Shown: in pieces, positions 1-6,383 of the stretch
Numbering within the stretch: position 1 is the first letter of the stretch
Layout of the letters: every line of letters begins with the position of its first letter
From: an uncultured Lachnospiraceae bacterium
GTDB taxonomy: Bacteria > Bacillota > Clostridia > Lachnospirales > Lachnospiraceae
Direction of reading: 5' to 3'
Assembly: GCA_947651335.1 (NCBI GenBank)
Contig: CANSYV010000028.1
Location: forward strand, 1 to 10,188
DNA: 10,188 nt
Notes under the pieces: generated by a model
Seen by the model: the letters and a program-made list of their open reading frames with translations, nothing else
Told to the model about the DNA's origin: nothing
The model's database searches: none
Made by a program: the position numbers and the translations under genes

Positions 1-500
1 TCCGCATCATGCGGGGCATGACACAGAAATACCTTGGTATGCTTGTCGGGTTTCCTGAACGGAGCGCAGACGTGCGGCTGGCACAATATGAAACTGGCTC
101 ACGCAAGCCAAAGGCAGACTTGACGGCTGCACTGGCACAGGCTCTTGACGTTGCGCCGCAAGCACTGGACATACCCGACGTTGACAGCTACATCGGGCTT
201 ATGCACACCTTATTTGCCCTTGAGGACATTTACGGTCTTACTATTAGCGAAACAGACGGTGAAGTCTGCTTAAAGGTCAACAAAGGTAAAAGCAAAGCTG
301 CCACCGAACTGCTGAAAATGCTCTGCGCTTGGCAGGAACAGGCTGCAAAGCTCTCCGCAGAGGAAATCAGCAGGGAAGATTACGACCAGTGGCGGTACAA
401 TTACCCGAAGTTTGACACCACGCAGCATTGGGCGAAAGTCCCCTCTAAAGAATTGGGCGATGCCTTAGCCGAAGCGTTCAAAGACAAGCTGCCAGACTAA
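1..500 (+). CDS. XRE-type helix-turn-helix regulator, 5' end cut by window
   Basis: Likely DNA-binding regulator. The frame is open from base 3 with no start that must be used; the helix-turn-helix continues off the left edge, so the ATGs at 9 and 24 are probably internal. Visible part: the second half of an HTH_3/Cro-CI fold, with the pattern RGMTQKYLG, then a recognition-helix region (SADVRLAQYETG) and SRKPK. The spacing QYE-G-R-PK is typical of XRE proteins. About 120 residues follow without a recognised catalytic motif; they are charged and partly helical (KGKSKAATELLKML, then a Trp/Tyr-rich stretch around DQWRYNYPKF) and may sense a ligand or oligomerise. The stop at 498-500 is followed after 28 nt by the acetyltransferase gene on the same strand, so they are probably co-transcribed. 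Genes of this type are common cargo of Clostridia conjugative elements (family knowledge). Class of regulator is fairly sure; target unknown. Confidence 0.8.
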   Translation, partial: RIMRGMTQKYLGMLVGFPERSADVRLAQYETGSRKPKADLTAALAQALDVAPQALDIPDVDSYIGLMHTLFALEDIYGLTISETDGEVCLKVNKGKSKAATELLKMLCAWQEQAAKLSAEEISREDYDQWRYNYPKFDTTQHWAKVPSKELGDALAEAFKDKLPD

Positions 501-512
501 CCAAGCCAGATT

Positions 513-520
513 GGAAGGTG
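513..520 (+). promoter_or_regulatory. Ribosome binding site that sets the GNAT start
   Basis: GGAAGGTG lies 8 nt before the GTG at 529. It overlaps the alternative TTG at 511, which has no site of its own, so GTG 529 is preferred. Confidence 0.6.
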
Positions 521-528
521 TAAAAAAC

Positions 529-981
529 GTGATTATCAGAGAATACCGCCCCTCGGACTGTAAATATTTAGCGGAGCTGTTTTATCAGACTGTCCATTCC
601 ATAAATGCCAAAGACTATACAGACGAACAGTTAAACGTCTGGGCAACTGGCAATGTAAACATAAATGAATGGAATCAATCATTATCCGAGCATTTTACGC
701 TTGTCGCCATAAAAGGCGGCATTATAGCAGGGTTTGGCGATATTGACAGGACAGGCTACCTTGACAGGCTGTATGTCCACAAGGACTATCAAAGCCAAGG
801 GATTGCCACCGCTATCTGCGATAAACTGGAACACGCTTTTGGGATAAGCAAAATAACCACCCATGCTTCCATCACTGCAAAGCCGTTCTTTCTTCACAGG
901 GGATATAACACAATTAAGGAACAGCAGGTAATCAGGTCAAATATCCCCTTGACGAATTACATTATGGAAAAAACACTTTAA
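529..981 (+). CDS. GNAT family N-acetyltransferase (YafP-like)
   Basis: Predicted to transfer an acetyl group from acetyl-CoA to an amine; substrate unknown. From the GTG start the protein is 150 aa, a normal single-domain GNAT length. Seen in sequence: an N-terminal strand (MIIREYRPSD), a segment with TVHSINAKDY and EQLNVWA at about residues 21-39 that resembles the YafP-type subgroup, motif A at about 81-96 with LYVHKDYQSQGIA (the Q-x-x-G-x-A pyrophosphate loop), and motif B near 119-126 (PFFLHRGY). A TTG at 511 would add six residues, but the Shine-Dalgarno placement favours 529. It is 28 nt downstream of the HTH gene, same strand. Local base composition is more AT-rich than the genes to the right, consistent with transfer. 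Family is confident; a specific role such as resistance or toxin acetylation cannot be supported. Confidence 0.85.
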   Translation: MIIREYRPSDCKYLAELFYQTVHSINAKDYTDEQLNVWATGNVNINEWNQSLSEHFTLVAIKGGIIAGFGDIDRTGYLDRLYVHKDYQSQGIATAICDKLEHAFGISKITTHASITAKPFFLHRGYNTIKEQQVIRSNIPLTNYIMEKTL

Positions 982-1010
982 TCATCACCCCCATTCATCA
1001 ATTAAAAAAC

Positions 1011-1061
1011 ACGACAAAAAACGCCCTTAGCCATGAGTTCCTACCCACAGCTAAGGGCGTT
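1011..1061 (-). terminator. Hairpin with T-tract, reads as minus-strand terminator
   Basis: Perfect 12-bp inverted repeat AACGCCCTTAGC (1020-1031) and GCTAAGGGCGTT (1050-1061) with an 18-nt loop. Read on the minus strand, the stem is followed by TTTTTTGTCGTGTTTTTT (positions 1020 down to about 1003), a T-rich tail typical of intrinsic termination. Read on the plus strand it is followed by AAAATATGG, so it is not a good terminator for the acetyltransferase gene. It lies 173 nt beyond the guaA stop and would end the leftward guaA transcript. The loop is longer than usual. Confidence 0.65.
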
Positions 1062-1220
1062 AAAATATGGATTTATGCCAGTCATCTAAACCGCTTACAA
1101 ATCATTCCCCCACCACCAAACCACTCGACAGCAAGAATAATTACACTCAAACGACTGTTATCATTTTGTTATCAAAAGACCTTTCCAAAGTCCGCAATCC
1201 CGCATAAACACTGGCTTTAT

Positions 1221-1236
1221 TAAGCATTTTTGCTTA
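1221..1236. repeat. 6-bp inverted repeat spanning the guaA stop codon
   Basis: TAAGCA and TGCTTA separated by TTTT. On the minus strand the first TAA is the guaA stop itself. AT-rich with no T-tract after it, so it is a weak terminator candidate; its position at the putative element junction suggests it could be part of a recombinase-recognition end. Confidence 0.4.
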
Positions 1237-2778
1237 TTCGAACTCAATCGTCCCAGGCGGCTTCCCAGTGACGTCGTACATCACCCGATTCACATGGTTC
1301 ACCTCATTCACGATCCTGCTGGACACTTTCTGAAGCACATCCCAGGGGATCTCAGCCGCCTCAGCGGTCATAAAGTCGATGGTGTTCACTGCGCGCAGGG
1401 CAATGGCGTAGTCGTAAGTCCGTTCGTCGCCCATGACACCCACGCTTTTCATATTGGTGAGGGCTGCGAAGTACTGGCCGATGGTCTTGTCCAGGCCGGC
1501 GCGGGCGATTTCTTCCCGGTAAATGGCGTCGGCTTCCTGTACCATTTTCACCTTGGCTTCGGATATTTCCCCGATGATGCGGATGCCCAGTCCGGGGCCG
1601 GGGAAGGGCTGGCGGTATACCAGGTTTTCAGGAATGCCCAGTTCCAGTCCGGCTTTGCGGACCTCATCCTTGAACAGATCTCTCAGAGGTTCGATGATTT
1701 CTTTGAAATCCACGCAGTCGGGCAGGCCGCCTACATTGTGGTGGGATTTGATCACCGCGGATTCTCCCCCCAGGCCGCTTTCTACCACGTCCGGGTAGAT
1801 GGTGCCCTGTACCAGGAAGTCTACGGCTCCGATTTTTTTGGCCTGTTCTTCAAATACGCGGATGAACTCTTCGCCGATTATTTTCCGCTTCTTTTCGGGT
1901 TCTTCCACTCCCTTTAGTTTTTCATAGAACTGTTTCTGAGCGTTTACCCGGATAAAGTTTAACTGGTAGGGGCCCTTGGGGCCGAATACGCGTTCCACTT
2001 CATCCCCTTCATTTTTCCGGAGAAGTCCGTGGTCCACGAACACGCAGGTGAGCTGGTTCTGCACTGCCTTGGACAGCAGCACGGCAGCCACGGAGGAGTC
2101 AACGCCGCCGGACAGGGCGCATAAGACTTTTCCGGTTCCCACTTTTCGGCGTATTGCCTGAATGGCGTCCTCCACGAAAGAATCTATTTTCCAGTCGCCG
2201 GCACAGCCGCAGACCTTATAAAGAAAATTGGAGATCATCTTTGTCCCCTCAGGCGTGTGGAGAACTTCCGGGTGGAATTGGATGGTGTATAGTTTTTTCT
2301 GCTGATTTTCGGCAGCAGCAGTGGGGCAGTCCGCCGTATGGGCAGTTACCTGAAATCCCGGCGCGGGTTCTGCGATGTAATCAAAGTGGCTCATCCAGCA
2401 GATGGTCTGGGGGGATACGTTTTGAAATAGTAGAGAATTGGTATCCACAGTGACCTCTGTTCTGCCGTATTCCCGGACTTTTGCCTGGGTGACTTGTCCC
2501 CCCAGAAGGTGGTGCGTTAATTGGGCGCCATAACACAGTCCCAGGATGGGAATCCCCAGTTCAAACAATTCCGCGGTATAGGAAGGGGAGTCATCCAGGT
2601 AACAGCTGCTGGGGCCGCCGGTTAATATAATGCCCCTGGGAGCCAGCGATTTGATTTTCTCCAGAGGTGTTTTGTAAGAGTAAATTTCGCAGTATACCTG
2701 GCATTCCCGCACCCGCCGCGCAACCAGCTGGTTGTATTGGCCGCCGAAATCCAGTACGATTACGGTTTCTCTTTTCAT
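1234..2778 (-). CDS. guaA: GMP synthase (glutamine-hydrolysing)
   Basis: Converts XMP to GMP using ATP and glutamine, the last step of de novo guanine nucleotide synthesis, in the cytoplasm. 514 aa, full length for the family. Class I glutamine amidotransferase domain at about residues 5-190 with nucleophile Cys82 in LGLCYGAQ and the His169/Glu171 pair in QFHPE. ATP pyrophosphatase domain from about 200 with the P-loop SGGVDSS at 223-229. C-terminal dimerisation domain from about 395 ([13 protein letters not shown]) to the end (KPPGTIEFE). The start ATG at 2778 gives the conserved N-terminus [18 protein letters not shown] and has AAAGGAG 12 nt upstream. The same frame stays open 288 nt further, into the MATE gene, but GuaA homology begins at MKRETV. 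No catalytic residue is missing. It follows the MATE gene by 131 nt on the same strand with no purine-riboswitch consensus that I could recognise in between. Confidence 0.98.
   Translation of the reverse strand: MKRETVIVLDFGGQYNQLVARRVRECQVYCEIYSYKTPLEKIKSLAPRGIILTGGPSSCYLDDSPSYTAELFELGIPILGLCYGAQLTHHLLGGQVTQAKVREYGRTEVTVDTNSLLFQNVSPQTICWMSHFDYIAEPAPGFQVTAHTADCPTAAAENQQKKLYTIQFHPEVLHTPEGTKMISNFLYKVCGCAGDWKIDSFVEDAIQAIRRKVGTGKVLCALSGGVDSSVAAVLLSKAVQNQLTCVFVDHGLLRKNEGDEVERVFGPKGPYQLNFIRVNAQKQFYEKLKGVEEPEKKRKIIGEEFIRVFEEQAKKIGAVDFLVQGTIYPDVVESGLGGESAVIKSHHNVGGLPDCVDFKEIIEPLRDLFKDEVRKAGLELGIPENLVYRQPFPGPGLGIRIIGEISEAKVKMVQEADAIYREEIARAGLDKTIGQYFAALTNMKSVGVMGDERTYDYAIALRAVNTIDFMTAEAAEIPWDVLQKVSSRIVNEVNHVNRVMYDVTGKPPGTIEFE
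1235..1245 (-). other. Candidate attachment site core at guaA 3' end
   Basis: Minus-strand sequence GAGTTCGAATA, the last codons of guaA running into its stop. Established knowledge: the 3' end of guaA is an insertion site for ICEs and islands, and Tn5801-type elements use an 11-bp core GAGTGGGAATA at the equivalent place. The sequence here matches 9 of those 11 bases. Mobile-type genes (HTH, GNAT) lie immediately beyond the gene end, consistent with an occupied site. The second copy expected at the far end of an element is outside the window and no integrase is visible, so this is an inference. Confidence 0.4.
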
Positions 2779-2931
2779 AGTGTGTGTTTTCTCCTTTATG
2801 TGATGTGATAAGCCCTGTATAGAAGTTACATCAGCTGATTTTCCGAATCCGCACTGCGGGATATTGCGTCCATGCACCACATGGGCTGCATATTTTGCGG
2901 CACGAATCTTTAAATCCGGATTGTCTGCCAT
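2779..2931 (-). other. Open, protein-like 51-codon stretch in frame with guaA
   Basis: The guaA frame continues upstream without a stop. From an ATG at 2931, which overlaps the last codons of the MATE gene and is preceded by GGAGAGG, it would add 51 residues ([21 protein letters not shown] at the start, then a segment with [11 protein letters not shown] and LSHHIKEK). The composition looks peptide-like rather than random, but I recognise no family. It could be chance, a decayed small gene, or an N-terminal extension of GuaA. The same DNA holds a possible hairpin CCATG-TGGTG-CATGG near 2872-2886. Treated here as leader DNA, not as a gene. Confidence 0.25.
2791..2797 (-). promoter_or_regulatory. 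guaA ribosome binding site
   Basis: Minus-strand AAAGGAG, 12 nt before the ATG at 2778. Slightly long spacing, but it is the only good site near the conserved GuaA N-terminus and argues against using the upstream in-frame starts. Confidence 0.65.
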
Positions 2932-4241
2932 TTGCCTCTCCAATACCGGATAACAAAAAATATGGCTCTTACCAGCCAGTCCACAATCATGGCTGCCCAG
3001 ACGCCGAAGACTCCCAACCGGAGATGGCCGGCTAACAGGTAGCTGAAACCGATGCGGAAGATCCACATGGAAAAGATGGAGACTAACATGCAGTATCTTG
3101 CGTCGTTTGATGCCCGCAGTGTGTTGCTAAGAGTAAAGGAGGCGGGCCATATGGTAACTGCGCAGACGCTGTGAAACAGAATAATCCTGGAGGCCAGGGT
3201 TCCTGTTTCTGAGGAAAGGTTATAAACTTTCATGATGACTGGCAGCAGCAGAACAATCAATATATTCATAATGATCAGGCTTATATAGGAGACTGCCATG
3301 ATTTTCTTTGTATAGTAACGCACCTGTTCGTAATCACCGGCTCCCACACATTGGGCGGTTACGCTGGATAAGGCATAGCCGCAGGCCATACCGGTGAGAA
3401 CCGCGAACATACAGACAGAGTTGCTGACCGCGTTTGCGGCGATGGCCACAGTGCCAAATGTGGATACCAGGCTGAGCACTATGATTTTGCCCAGCTGAAA
3501 CATACTGTTTTCCATGCCATAGGGGATACCGATGGAGAGAATCTTTTTGAGGATTCCCCGGTGGAGGCGGATTCCCAGCAATTTGGTAAGGTGAAGGGTT
3601 TTCTTCTGGTTCAGCAGCAGGAAAATCATGGTGATTCCCGCGAATACACGGGAGACCAGGGTGGGGATGGCGGCGCCTTCGATTCCCAGGCCGAATCCGT
3701 ATATCAGCAGGGCATTTCCCATCAGATTCATTCCGTTCATAAGCAGTGACATGATCATGGGGGTCCGTGAGTCGCCCATTGCCCGGTAGATGGCGGCTCC
3801 GGCATTATACAGGGCCATAAATGGTATGGACGCGGCGGCAATCAGCAGATAAGTATTGCAGTTTTTCATAACCAGAGAGTCAATATTGCCGAATACCACA
3901 TGGAGCACAAACGGCTTTCCAACATAGAGGAGAGCCATGATCAAAACAGACAGCCAGCTGATGAACAGAACCAGCTGGTCCACCACCAGACAGCCTTCCT
4001 GGGGTCTGCCCCGCCCGATTGCCTGGCCGGCCACAATGGCGCCCCCTGTGGCGAGAGCGGTAAAAGCATTGATTAAAAGTATCATCACAGAGTCAATCAG
4101 CGATACAGCGGATACGGCTTCTTCTCCCACCGTAGATACCATGACAGAGTCTGCCAGACCCACAAATATCAATAAAAACTGCTCAATAATCAATGGAATA
4201 ATCAGGTTTCGTAAATCCCGGCTGCTAAATAATCGTTTCAT
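2910..4241 (-). CDS. MATE family multidrug/Na+ antiporter (first of two)
   Basis: Inner-membrane exporter, probably using a Na+ or H+ gradient to expel cationic drugs or metabolites (family knowledge). 443 aa, the usual MATE length, with about twelve hydrophobic segments. The N-terminal half has [20 protein letters not shown] at residues 16-35 and the loop [14 protein letters not shown], followed by [15 protein letters not shown] at about 64-78, all typical MatE-domain features. Start ATG at 4241 has AAAGGA 7 nt upstream; an upstream in-frame start at 4292 would fall on the promoter and is rejected. It has its own promoter (4264-4292), so it can be expressed independently of the recombinase unit behind it. 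guaA follows on the same strand after 131 nt and may be read through. The start region groups it apart from the MepA-like pump at 8548-9876. Substrate cannot be deduced. Confidence 0.93.
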   Translation of the reverse strand: MKRLFSSRDLRNLIIPLIIEQFLLIFVGLADSVMVSTVGEEAVSAVSLIDSVMILLINAFTALATGGAIVAGQAIGRGRPQEGCLVVDQLVLFISWLSVLIMALLYVGKPFVLHVVFGNIDSLVMKNCNTYLLIAAASIPFMALYNAGAAIYRAMGDSRTPMIMSLLMNGMNLMGNALLIYGFGLGIEGAAIPTLVSRVFAGITMIFLLLNQKKTLHLTKLLGIRLHRGILKKILSIGIPYGMENSMFQLGKIIVLSLVSTFGTVAIAANAVSNSVCMFAVLTGMACGYALSSVTAQCVGAGDYEQVRYYTKKIMAVSYISLIIMNILIVLLLPVIMKVYNLSSETGTLASRIILFHSVCAVTIWPASFTLSNTLRASNDARYCMLVSIFSMWIFRIGFSYLLAGHLRLGVFGVWAAMIVDWLVRAIFFVIRYWRGKWQTIRI

Positions 4242-4250
4242 CTTTTTATC

Positions 4251-4301
4251 CTTTCTGCACTTCATTATACGCTTATCCTGTCTGCAAAGCAAGGCAGAAA
4301 G
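4251..4301. repeat. 8-bp inverted repeat bracketing the MATE promoter
   Basis: CTTTCTGC (4251-4258) and GCAGAAAG (4294-4301) are perfect inverted copies flanking the -35/-10 elements; a further TCTGC sits in the spacer at 4281-4285. This could be a two-half operator or a chance match; no regulator is assigned. Confidence 0.35.
4264..4292 (-). promoter_or_regulatory. Sigma-A-type promoter for the first MATE gene
   Basis: On the minus strand, -35 TTGCTT (4287-4292) and a perfect -10 TATAAT (4264-4269) separated by 17 bp, 22 nt upstream of the ATG. Good match and position. Confidence 0.75.
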
Positions 4302-4342
4302 AATTTATTCATGAAGGCCCCGGACAGCAGCCGGAATTTTGT

Positions 4343-4540
4343 TTAGATGGAGCTGTAGAAATCGTGGGATTTATGGCGATACTTCTCTTTTGTGGCAAGG
4401 CCACCGCGGATATGCCGTTCCTGTTTATTCACATCTAAAACCCGGCGCACTTCCCCGGCCAGTTCCGGGTTGATTAGCACCAGGCGGTCTACCATATCTT
4501 TATGTACGGTTGTGGCTAAAGGGAACGGTCCAGACGGCAC
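4343..4540 (-). CDS. Small protein overlapping the recombinase 3' end
   Basis: 65-aa frame starting at GTG 4540, which overlaps the last 25 nt of the recombinase gene in another frame; an internal ATG at 4495 would give 50 aa. The protein is soluble and basic-acidic: a hydrophobic helix-like stretch with DMVDRLVLINPELAGEV, then RRVLDVNKQERHIRGG and LATKEKYRHKSHDFYSSI. The C-terminal HIRGG-x-ATKEKYR motif looks conserved rather than random, and I think similar tails occur beside clostridial serine recombinases, but I cannot confirm this. The overlap points to translational coupling with the recombinase and a related job (accessory or directionality factor would be a guess). The stop at 4343 is 51 nt before the MATE -35 element. 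Function unknown. Confidence 0.55.
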   Translation of the reverse strand: MPSGPFPLATTVHKDMVDRLVLINPELAGEVRRVLDVNKQERHIRGGLATKEKYRHKSHDFYSSI

Positions 4541-6015
4541 AGATAGATATCCACCCAGCCGTTTTTGTCTGTTTCGATTTTTTGGATGATTTGTTTCAGC
4601 TGTTCATTGGTCATATCACGGACAGAGGTGAGGCTTTCCAGGCTGGGAAATGTTTTTGACAGAAGTTCTTCCGGCCGGATGCCATTGCCCAGATTATGTT
4701 CCAGTAATGCCAGATCCTTTTCCAGCCGGTGGATTTCGTCTTTTATGGGACTGAGTTTTTCGTTTAATTCTTCCCGGCTGATCAGCTCATCGGTGTACAT
4801 ATCCATGTATTTCTGCCGTTTTCTTCTTAGTTTCCCGAGATTTGTATTGAGTTCTTTCCTATTATAAATGGTCTCATCTGCGGAGTCATAAGCCCTGGAG
4901 AGCGCTTTTATGATATCATTGTAAAACTGCTCCCTGGGCGTCAACAGCTCTGTAAAATACTCTTCCAGTATCCGGATTAATTCTTCTTCCTCTATGGTTA
5001 CTGCATTTGGGCAGCAGTCCGCCCCTCTGCCGTTATGCCCGGAGCATACCCAGCGGATATATGTATTTTTGTAAGTCCGCACCATGCGGCGGAAGGACCA
5101 GCCGCAGTCTGTGCACTTTATCATGGTACTGAAAAGGTGTAGGCTGCTCTGGCGCCCCCCTTTTGCCTGGAAAGTTTTTTTGCGGCTCAGCAGAATACTC
5201 TGTGCCCTGCGAAACTGCTGGGGTTCAATAATCTGCAGGTCCAGGCGTTCGGTGACGATCCAGTCGGATTTCTCCTTCTGCCGCCGTACTCCTGTGAGAA
5301 AATCTGAGATTTCCTCCTTGCCGTTGATGATTTTGCCAGTGTAAAGCTCATTGGAAAGGATGCGGCTTACCGCATTCTGGCTCCATCTGCAGCAGCGTTT
5401 GGTTTTCAGGCCCTTGTCGTTGAGCAGATTTGCGATTTTTGAAGTCCCATATCCGTTTACCGTATACCAGCGGTAAATCTGCTGGATAATCCCAGCTTCT
5501 TCCCGGTTGATTTTCATATCAAAGCAGGTGTCCGAAGGTTTATCGTAGCCGTATACAAGATTGGGGACCCGTCCTTTTTCTGCATTCACCTTTTTTCCGA
5601 ATTTAATGCGCTTGGAGGTGTTGGCGCTTTCTTCCTGTGCCAGCGCGCCGAAAATAGTCAGGACAAATTCGGACTGTCCCAGGACGGACATATTAGCAGT
5701 GAGAAATGTGGTCTCAATCCCCAGGGACTTTAAGGTGCGGATATTCTGGAGCAGATCCACTGTGTTGCGGGCAAAGCGGGAGATATCCTTCACCACCACC
5801 ATGTCAAACAGGCCCTTTTGGGCATCTGCCATGAGACAGAGAAACTCCCTGCGGTTTCTGGTTTTGGTGCCGGAGATGCCCTCGTCAGCGTATAGACGGA
5901 CAAGGTTATGGCTGCCCTTTGCGGCGTACTCTTTGAAAAAATTCTTTTGGGCTTCCAGACTGTTTATCTGGTCTGATTTATCGGTGGATACTCTGCAGTA
6001 AGCGGCTATATTCAT
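4516..6015 (-). CDS. Large serine recombinase (resolvase/recombinase/zinc-ribbon)
   Basis: Site-specific DNA recombinase that cuts and rejoins att-type sites through a 5'-phosphoserine link. 499 aa, normal for the large serine class. Resolvase domain at about 1-145 with Arg8 and nucleophile Ser10 in YCRVSTDK, and the active-site SRFARN at 79-84. Recombinase domain at about 155-275 (GYDKPSD, YTVNGYGTSKIANLLND, WSQNAVSRILSNELYTG). Zinc ribbon at about 300-336 with Cys301/Cys304 and Cys324/Cys334. A long charged coiled-coil segment at about 385-440 is followed by a C-terminal strand (NGWVDIYLC). All key residues are present, so it is probably active. Start ATG 6015 has AGGAG 8 nt upstream, and its ATGA overlaps the stop of the small ORF before it. 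Such enzymes mobilise ICEs, phages and Tn4451-type elements; here there is no other transfer gene beside it. Confidence 0.95.
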   Translation of the reverse strand: MNIAAYCRVSTDKSDQINSLEAQKNFFKEYAAKGSHNLVRLYADEGISGTKTRNRREFLCLMADAQKGLFDMVVVKDISRFARNTVDLLQNIRTLKSLGIETTFLTANMSVLGQSEFVLTIFGALAQEESANTSKRIKFGKKVNAEKGRVPNLVYGYDKPSDTCFDMKINREEAGIIQQIYRWYTVNGYGTSKIANLLNDKGLKTKRCCRWSQNAVSRILSNELYTGKIINGKEEISDFLTGVRRQKEKSDWIVTERLDLQIIEPQQFRRAQSILLSRKKTFQAKGGRQSSLHLFSTMIKCTDCGWSFRRMVRTYKNTYIRWVCSGHNGRGADCCPNAVTIEEEELIRILEEYFTELLTPREQFYNDIIKALSRAYDSADETIYNRKELNTNLGKLRRKRQKYMDMYTDELISREELNEKLSPIKDEIHRLEKDLALLEHNLGNGIRPEELLSKTFPSLESLTSVRDMTNEQLKQIIQKIETDKNGWVDIYLCRLDRSL

Positions 6016-6197
6016 AAGGTCTTCTCCTGGATAAAAGTGCTGTTGTCCGGCTCCTTCTGCTTTTCGGCCTCTGCCTGTAGAATGCGTTTGAACCGCTCCA
6101 GATTGACTTTTACTAATAGTTCTGCTATGCGGCAGGCTGTGGCTTCGGGCGTGTTCGGGTTGTGAAAACGAAATTTCAATTCAGTTTTTGTTGAAAT
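6012..6197 (-). CDS. Cryptic 61-aa ORF coupled to the recombinase, non-ATG start
   Basis: Missed by ATG/GTG-based calling. The frame is open from after a TAA at 6258-6260 to a TGA at 6012-6014 that overlaps the recombinase ATG (ATGA). There is no ATG or GTG; the best start is ATT at 6197, 8 nt after AAAGGGGG, giving 61 aa; a TTG at 6179 would give 55 aa without a clear binding site. The protein begins STKTELKFRFHNPNTPEATA, then AELLVKVNLERFKRIL, and ends in a charged tail (AEAEKQKEPDNSTF). The KFRFHNPNTPEATA segment looks like a conserved N-terminus; I believe similar small proteins precede recombinases in Clostridia, but this is from memory. Overlap implies translational coupling. Alternative: the ATT is a decayed ATG, so the ORF may be silenced. 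Function unknown. Confidence 0.6.
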   Translation of the reverse strand: MSTKTELKFRFHNPNTPEATACRIAELLVKVNLERFKRILQAEAEKQKEPDNSTFIQEKTL

Positions 6198-6326
6198 GAC
6201 AAATTCCCCCTTTGATGGTCTTTGACCGTTTCCGGAAATCCCGGAATCTGTTGTTTTTTAAACATATGAAAAGGAAGAAGCAAATATTACGGAGGCGTTT
6301 TTTCATAATATTTTTCGCACATGGTG

Positions 6327-6355
6327 TTGAAATTTTAGTGAATGTTTTGTAAACT
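6327..6355 (+). promoter_or_regulatory. Probable promoter of the MCP-hemerythrin operon
   Basis: -35 TTGAAA (6327-6332), 17-bp spacer, -10 TAAACT (6350-6355, four of six consensus bases), 28 nt before the MCP start. No clear sigma-D (flagellar) promoter was seen. The rest of the 186-nt divergent intergenic region is AT-rich with a short hairpin GGTC-TTT-GACC near 6217-6227 and a palindrome TTTCCGGAAA near 6229-6238. Confidence 0.45.
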
Positions 6356-6383
6356 TATAAGGATGAAAGGAGGGAGACTGGAA

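Noticed and set aside
1294..1917. 207-aa plus-strand open frame opposite guaA
   Set aside because: Lies fully antisense within guaA, which has complete catalytic motifs; the antisense frame shows no recognisable family and no binding site.
2778..3066. GuaA start at 3066 giving 610 aa
   Set aside because: Deeply overlaps the MATE gene, and the family N-terminus begins at 2778 with its own binding site.
4321..4350. CCGG-acagcag-CCGG hairpin as a terminator
   Set aside because: Only a 4-bp stem, and neither strand has a proper T-tract in a useful place.
6176..6265. ATG-started 29-aa frame upstream of the recombinase
   Set aside because: No Shine-Dalgarno before it; it stops inside the coupled 61-aa ORF and does not reach the recombinase. 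It could be a frameshifted remnant, but nothing supports it.
6261..6383. c-di-GMP or other riboswitch before the MCP gene
   Set aside because: No conserved core sequence was seen, and the leader after the likely promoter is too short.
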